Part shown: positions 58,487 to 64,000 of the stretch, in pieces
How positions within the stretch are numbered: position 1 is the stretch's first letter
Layout: each line of letters begins with the position of its first letter
DNA from: Antrodiella citrinella
Lineage: Eukaryota; Basidiomycota; Agaricomycetes; Polyporales; Steccherinaceae
Length of the DNA stretch: 64,000 nucleotides
Direction: 5' to 3'
Assembly (NCBI GenBank): GCA_004802725.1
Contig: SGPM01000018.1
Coordinates: forward strand, 1-64,000
The notes under the pieces: model-generated
What the model was told of the DNA's origin: nothing
What the model saw: only the letters and a program-made list of their open reading frames with translations
The model's database searches: none
Position numbers and translations under genes: made by a program

Positions 58487-61249
58487 TCACCTGAAACCAG
58501 CAAACCTATTGCCAGCGCTGGGCGGGATCTCCTCTATCCCATCAGAGTCCGACTCTGGTGATGCGGCCCGCACAGCGGCTCTACTGCCATGACTACTATG
58601 CTTGCGTGCCTGCGCGAACACAGCTTCCTTTCGACCAGCAGAACGTCGATCACTCTGCGTCGGCGGGTCGTGACGTGTCAAGGCCGGGTCAAGTCTTCGA
58701 GGAGGCGCCGGGGTGAACACTGGTTTCTGGCGTCCTTCGGGGGTGATTGTGGTTTCTCGTCTGCGGGGTGCGGGGTGTGTCTTGTTGGTCAAATGATACC
58801 GGGTCAGTCCTATCCTTCATTGGCAAAGGCAGTTTACGAGTACTCACCGGGAATTTGCCTGGCCGTGTATTTCCACCGCGGGCGTACTTCTCCCACCAAC
58901 CACTCGCAACCCTCTCTTCGCGCACTGTGATTGCACACATCTCTATCTCCTCCTCATCTGGCATGATTTCATCTTCCATATCTGCCATACCCTCTATGTC
59001 AAACTCCATTGAAACCTCCGGAGTAATCGGTCCACGCGATGAGGCTGCACTTTCCAACGAGTCATCACAGCACTCATCGATCTCGCTCGTGAGGTCGTTC
59101 CAATCTTCAAAGACATCGCGAAGGTCTGGCCCAAGAGCTCCGGCTTGAGCCGTAGACTTGCGTGGCGGTGTATCAGCCACGAGCACCGTACTAGGACCAC
59201 GGTCATCGTGACCATGTTTCTCTTGTGCACGCGCCTTCCTCCTGGCCTTATCCGCACGCCATCGCTCTCGGCGCACAGGAGGGCTCGAAAGCACGTCTGC
59301 CCCAAAATTGTCGTCTTCATCCGGCTTTGGCGAGAATCTTCTAGGTCGAACGGGAGATGACAACTCCGGGGTATCGCTTCGTCTGAAAGACTCCGTCGGC
59401 GACAAGTATCCTTCCTCCTGCGTGACTGGGTCAATCTCATCCTCCTCCTCGGCTTCGGAAAAACCAACAACGTCGTCGTCGTCACCCACGGCCGCAATGT
59501 TCTCCTTTTCCCATTCCAGAGACGGGAGACGCGAAGACCCCGCTATGGAGGCACCTTCTCCCAGCACCATGGCGGGCTGTTTGCATTTAGGGTCGGAGGA
59601 TGACGTGTCTCGGAAGAACTTGGATGAAATGGACGTTGACACCATGGGCTTGTCATCAATGTCGCTCCTTTTCTTCTTCTTCGCAGCTACCTCTTGGTCC
59701 ATCACTTCTGCAAGCGTACGCTTGCCACTAGAGCGACCCGCGACGACGCGGACCGGCGCCGGAGTACTGTGCACGAAGCTTGGCTGGGAGGCGCTTTTCG
59801 GCTTCAGTTCAATACTAGGTTTCGCATCTGAAGATAGAGTCAATGACGGTCAGAACCCTCGGACATACTCTAATACGTATTCTGAACGTACTGAAGAAGT
59901 TCAAGATACTCGTACTCTGCGCCTTCTCGGGTAAATGCATTCTAGCCTTGCCTTTGCCCTTTGCAGGTGTCCTCGCGACACTCAATATGTTCATCGGGAT
60001 AGGCTTGAGCGTGCGCGGGATAAAGGTCGGGTTAATATCATCCATGGGCAGCAGCGAAATGGGACAGGCATCGCCTTGAGCGATCTTCTTAGCCAATGAC
60101 GGTTCAATGTAGCTAGAGCATGTCATGGTGATCCATCAGCTTCTTGTGGATGAAGCACAAAGCCCTTGAACCTACCTCCCCACGTGTGCCTCCTTCTCCT
60201 CATCCCATTCCTCCCCGTGCTGCACCTCGGTCAAGTGAACAAGCATCTCCTGAGTTGGGTCGTAGACCCGCTGGTGCAGAAAGACCGTTTCTGCGAGCTT
60301 GAATGCCTCGAGGTATCCTTTCGGCACGTCCTTTTTCCCTTCCATACGCAGCGCACGTACGACGTTCTCCACGGTCTTGTGTTTCTTCAACAAGCTCCAC
60401 GCCGTCTTTAGTCCAATACCGGGGATGCTGGGCAGGTAGTCGCACCCACTTAGGATCGCCATCGCACGAAATTGCACATCCGTCCAGCCAAGCAACGAGA
60501 TACCGCCTGGCGAGTTGAGTGAGCCAAAGTCGGAACGGACGACGGAAATGACTGTGTTCTCGACGGCGTCCATCTTGAGCAAGACATTTTTGCAGCCAAA
60601 AACTAGCAGGTCGGAGTCCTCGGTAAGGATTCCATGTACAACGCCCGTCCGTTCCAGGTACGCCATCTGCGCATCCGCCTCATAAGGCGCTACGACATAG
60701 GCTACTGACTCCGCCCTCAATGCCTATCAATGTGGGAGCCATAAGCTCAGGTATGACACGTGAAACAGCGTCCGAGTGGGCGTACCTTGATGAGCTGAAA
60801 TGCCATCTGCGGAGTGACGTCGATACACTTCACGTAGTACTCTCGCGCCTGACTGTGCTTCCCTTGAGCCGCCAACGAATTCGCCCGAGCCATGTTCTCA
60901 TCCCTACGCTGCTTGCGGTCAACTTCCGTGCCCTTCTTCGCCGGGAGTGGCCCGCCGTCGAAAACGATGTACGGAACAATGCCATGGTGCTTGAGCAGCC
61001 GTACTCGGTGCATGGCATAGTCGACATATCTAAAGTTTGGTGGCCATTCAGTCTGGAAGGACGTCGGGGACACGGCATGACTGCTCACCTGGTCGTCCGT
61101 TTCCCAGTGGCCAACTCGGTGGCACATGAGTACGTCCCTCTGTGCAACCAAACATACGCGTCCACCGCGATTGTCTGTCCAGAATACTCTGAAAGCTCGC
61201 GTCGAACTTGAATAGGCTTCAAGAGAGGCAGGAGTCCAGATATTCCCAT
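58487..61249 (-). CDS. EXO1: EXO1, 5'-3' exonuclease of the RAD2/XPG family
   Basis: Exo1 resects DNA ends and removes the strand in mismatch repair. Start ATG 61249 gives MGISGLLPLLKPIQ, the invariant N-terminus. The N nuclease region follows with IAVDAYVWLHRG-type sequence, YVDYAMHRVRLLKHHGIVPY and FDGGPLPAKKGTE. The I region has VAPYEADAQMAYL, TEDSDLLVFGC and LSGCDYLPSIPGIGLKTAW, supplying the metal-binding acids and the helix-hairpin-helix. YDPTQEMLVHL follows. The C-terminal half (about 59840-58490) is disordered and acidic with basic clusters (AKKKKRSD). It ends GNRFAGFR with a TGA embedded in GTGAGT at 58487. About six introns. Three ACGCGT boxes lie upstream. Functional gene expected. 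Confidence 0.93.
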
Positions 61250-61769
61250 CCTGCTACTCCTTCTGTCCTCTGTGAGCGAGTTGGCATGAAATACGGACGC
61301 GTCGATCTAGCGTGTGTCTAGTCCAGATATCCAAGAGAAACGACAGGATGGTGGTAACGACTGATAGAGAACTTTCAAAAGCAAGAAAGACTGCAAAGGA
61401 GGACGCGTTGAACAAGATGTGAACGACGAAAGCATCAACAGGAAACCGTCACAGCGCGTATTACGTAAGACACGCGTCGAGTGATAACCTCGTGACGGTC
61501 ATTCCAGCAGTGGCAGCCTCTTCTCCGCACGACGTGATGAGTTTCTCGCTCTCCGATACCTGCCATACACTCACACTCGACTTCAGACTCTTTAGATACC
61601 GAAATCACAGCATGCTATAAGGGCTCTTGAGGAATAGTTTGAAAGGGGTGCACAAGTTCATCGCATAGGCGTCCCACGCACGAGTCGAGCATGTCCTCAT
61701 CACACCAATGTGGTCCCGCAAAATGAGGTGTGCAAGGCCTATGAGATTTCCATACGAGCCAATACCAGT
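61250..61769. other. Intergenic, EXO1 promoter
   Basis: About 520 bp between the EXO1 start and the stop of the mL41 gene, both on the minus strand. Apart from the ACGCGT boxes nothing was recognised. Confidence 0.5.
61297..61477. promoter_or_regulatory. Three ACGCGT (MCB-like) boxes upstream of EXO1
   Basis: ACGCGT occurs at 61297-61302, 61403-61408 and 61472-61477, that is 48, 154 and 223 bp before the EXO1 ATG. An ACGTAA-type word and GCGCGT also lie near 61455. In yeasts MCB boxes drive G1/S transcription of DNA-replication and repair genes through MBF. Confidence 0.55.
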
Positions 61770-62282
61770 CTACGCTGGCTGAGGTGTAGGTGTACTATCG
61801 GTACCAGAACTTGAAATGCTATCAGTCCGAGGTGCAATAGCAAAGTAGTGCTCTCCTGTTAGTCCTCCTTGCGGTAGCTTTCCATACACCTCTCTCTTCT
61901 GTTTCTCTGACAACTGGACGTCCACGCACACATACGGTCGCAACTGGAAACGTCCGTGAGTTCTCGTAACAGTGTGTATGGAAATACAGGTAGCGCACCT
62001 GAGAACTCTCGATGTCTTCGATAGAAGGCGCGACGAAGTATCGAACCTGCTCATCGACGAGACGGTATTTGGCCTTTCCCTTCACCACATGCTTTCCAGG
62101 TGCACCTGTGCGAGGACCACCTGGCAAGAAAGCTTGCCGCGTCCCTACGAAGAACACCGCTGTCAGTTTAGTAACATTCTTGAGTGAACAAGCTGCTTAC
62201 CCTTATAAAAGTCCTTGTTACCCTGTTTTGGTGTCAGAGCTTTGCGCGACGCCTTGGAAAGGCGAACGAGAGTAGGTAACAT
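61770..62282 (-). CDS. MRPL27: Mitochondrial ribosomal protein mL41 (MRPL27 family)
   Basis: A protein of the mitochondrial large ribosomal subunit. ATG at 62282 gives MLPTLVRLSKASRKALTPKQ, an Arg/Lys/Ser-rich mitochondrial targeting sequence. The next exon carries the mL41 core: NKDFYKG, GTRQAFLPGGPRTGAPGKHV and KAKYRLVDEQVRYFVAP. The third has LRPYVCVDVQLSEKQKREVY, then a variable tail ending PTPQPA and TAG (CTA on the plus strand, 61770-61772). Two introns near 62155-62200 and 61945-62000. About 125-130 residues, normal for the fungal family. Confidence 0.88.
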
Positions 62283-63009
62283 GATGGTCGGACAATAAGT
62301 GTAAGCGCCAGCAAATGGAAAGACAAATCCATGGCGTCTAAGTAATCAAGTCCGTGCAAATCTCTCAAGTCGATGGCTGATTTGTTCTTGCCGATTGCGA
62401 TATTCCACTGGTATTGTCACCCATGATGCTCTACAGGAAGCATTCGCGAGTGTGTGTTTAAGACGTCCGACCCGAGCTTCGAGAAATTGGAACACCTCTG
62501 TTTTCATTCGCTCTCAAAGGTACTCCGAGTCGCAAGTGAGTTTGGAGTCGTTCCATCCGACTTCCGTTGGTGCATTGATAACACTGTATGTTTCGTCTCC
62601 TAGGCCAGTGAATGACAACATTGAATGCGGAAGTTTTTATTGCGTCGCGTTCGAGCAGATCCTACGCAATTCCGAATCCATTACAAGAGGTGACTACTGC
62701 CCACAGATTCAGAATCTGCTGAGGGAGACCGTGATATCATGATCACGACACGATGCTGACTAAACTCTCTCAAATGGATCTCGTGCACCAACCTTGCCAA
62801 CTCAGGCTGCATACCGTCAAATCATACGGAACAAATCACCAAAATTAGACTGGAGCCTTTCACCCCGACTCCTAAAAAGGATCCTGGATTCACGAGAGGT
62901 CGTAAACCTAACCTCTCCCGCTCGGATCCTCCTCGCATTTCGCGCAGACGCTATATAAGTCGTGTCGTTTGAGACGTTCGAGCCCCAACTTTCCCTTACC
63001 TTGACCAAC
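62283..63009. promoter_or_regulatory. Divergent intergenic region with TATA box for the dioxygenase gene
   Basis: About 730 bp between outward-facing starts. CTATATAAG at 62951-62959, about 50-58 bp before the dioxygenase ATG, is a strong TATA box, unusual in this window and typical of inducible genes. A plus-strand open frame at 62395-62742 has no family resemblance. Confidence 0.6.
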
Positions 63010-64000
63010 ATGTCAGAAGAGCAGGGACCGAAGGAGCACAAAGCTATCCCCAATGGCATCAAGGCTCCGAGTCATCTCAACCTTCCGGTGAGTGCCCTGC
63101 TCGATACCAGGCATGACTGATGTTGACGGATCTCTACTTCACAGTACCCCGACAGCCCCGAGCTGATCACATCGAATCTGCAGAAGCTGATTGACCTCGT
63201 ACCGGACCCGTATGTCTCGCGCTTGTGCTACTGCTGTTCGATTCTAACATCATCTCGCTGTAGCCGCCACAAGTTCGTGTTCGAGCGGCTTATCGCGCAT
63301 ATGCATCAGTTCGTGAACGAGACAAGGTACGTCCATCTATATTTCGTCTACCGACATACCGTGAACACTCCTTTCAGCATCACTACTGAAGAATGGATGA
63401 ACACCATCCAATTCCTGACCAGAGTCGGTCAGACATGCACCCCTATCCGACAAGAGTTCATTCTGCTCTCTGATATCCTTGGTGTGTCCGCCCTCGTAGA
63501 CTCCTTGAACAACCCACCGGTCAAAGGCGCGACGGAAAGCAGCGTCCTCGGTCCTTTCTTCACAGAGGACGCCCCGGATGTCGCGCAAGGAGACTCCATC
63601 GCGTCGGAAGGAAGTGGGGAGTACATGTACGTGGAGGGGCGCGTGATATCCACGGACGGTACGCCAGTGGCCGGTGCTGTGATTGAGACTTGGGAGACGG
63701 ACGAGAATGGTACGCATCCACATCTATTTTTAGCCCTTGGACCGCTGACGAGCCAATATCTCATGGCCATGCCAGGCTTTTACGACACCCAGTACAGCAA
63801 CCGACAGGCTGCTGACTGCAGAGGGCGTCTGCGCAGTGATAAGGATGGCAAATATGGCTATCGGGCGGTCGTGCCAGTATGCTACCCAATCCCTGGAGAC
63901 GTGAGTGCGTCATCCCGATGCGTCTGAATGGCTCTAAACCTTCTCTCAGGGACCCGTCGGCGAGCTTCTCCTTAATCTGGGGAGACACAACATGCGTCCG
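63010..64000 (+). CDS. Intradiol ring-cleavage dioxygenase (hydroxyquinol/catechol 1,2-dioxygenase type), partial
   Basis: A non-haem iron(III) enzyme that opens catechol or hydroxyquinol rings between the two hydroxyls, in lignin-derived aromatic catabolism. ATG 63010 starts MSEEQGPKEHKAIPNGIK with no signal peptide, so it is intracellular. The N-terminal dimerisation domain includes FERLIAHMHQFVNET and EEWMNTIQFLTRVGQTC; then EFILLSDILGVSALVDSLNN and ATESSVLGPFFTEDAP. The catalytic part has YVEGRVISTDGTPVAGAVIE, GFYDTQYSN and KYGYRAVVPVCYPIPGDG (one or two iron-binding Tyr), then GRHNMRP at the very end (His ligand). The gene continues beyond the window. Introns at about 63089-63145, 63210-63263, 63329-63378, 63710-63774 and 63900-63948. 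A TATA box precedes it. Confidence 0.9.

Noticed and set aside
30500..61300. A DNA-repair gene cluster (MSH6, RAD51-like, EXO1)
   Set aside because: The three genes are separated by many unrelated genes and lie on both strands; there is no sign of co-transcription, so proximity is more likely chance.
62395..62742. 115-codon plus-strand open frame in the divergent promoter region
   Set aside because: Composition and frame pattern are like background, no family match, and it overlaps presumed promoter sequence.

Overview
The window looks like nuclear DNA of a filamentous basidiomycete, probably an Agaricomycete. Genes are spliced by many short introns of about 45-60 nt with GT..AG ends and a branch-point-like CTGAC/CTAAC. 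Coding sequence is moderately GC-rich. Several families typical of mushroom-forming fungi are present: a DUF6534 membrane protein, a transposon-associated coiled-coil gene, a CRH-type GH16 with GPI signal, an NRPS-like adenylation gene and an intradiol dioxygenase. No rRNA, tRNA, CRISPR array or virus was seen. Coordinates are gene spans from start to stop codon including introns; exon joins were read by eye.

Layout. 1-9.2 kb, minus strand: a weak hypothetical ORF, a DUF6534 membrane protein and the large VPS15 gene (kinase-like, HEAT and WD40 domains). 9.6-16.3 kb: PTPA (PP2A activator), a 214-bp MITE, a ZRG17-like zinc transporter and a convergent SURF6/Rrp14 gene. 16.6-21.4 kb is accessory: a truncated adenylation gene, a gene-poor stretch with hairpins, and a transposon-associated gene. 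21.7-28.6 kb: nitronate monooxygenase, an NNT1/EFM7-like methyltransferase with an apparent frameshift, a 2.4-kb gene-poor gap and a salicylate-hydroxylase-like FAD monooxygenase. 30.7-44 kb: MSH6 and a roughly 2,000-residue helical-repeat protein (UNC80-like candidate) diverge from a 435-bp intergenic region. 44.2-50.5 kb: a CRH-type cell-wall transglycosidase, a second decayed MITE copy, a CFAP20-like protein and a three-RRM protein. 50.8-57.4 kb: a RAD51-paralogue-like protein with both Walker motifs altered, 5-formyl-THF cyclo-ligase, PIG-P/GPI19 and a C2H2 transcription factor. 58.5-64 kb: EXO1, mitochondrial ribosomal protein mL41 and a hydroxyquinol/catechol-type dioxygenase cut by the window end.

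Themes. Three DNA-repair genes lie within about 30 kb (MSH6, a RAD51-paralogue-like gene, EXO1). They are not adjacent, so this is probably coincidence. MSH6 and EXO1 both carry ACGCGT (MluI cell-cycle box) motifs just upstream, with three copies for EXO1, which fits G1/S control. The most interesting items are the CFAP20-type protein in a fungus expected to lack cilia, the RecA-fold protein predicted to be ATPase-dead, the two-member TA-flanked MITE family, and the MSH6 Walker A motif split over micro-exons.
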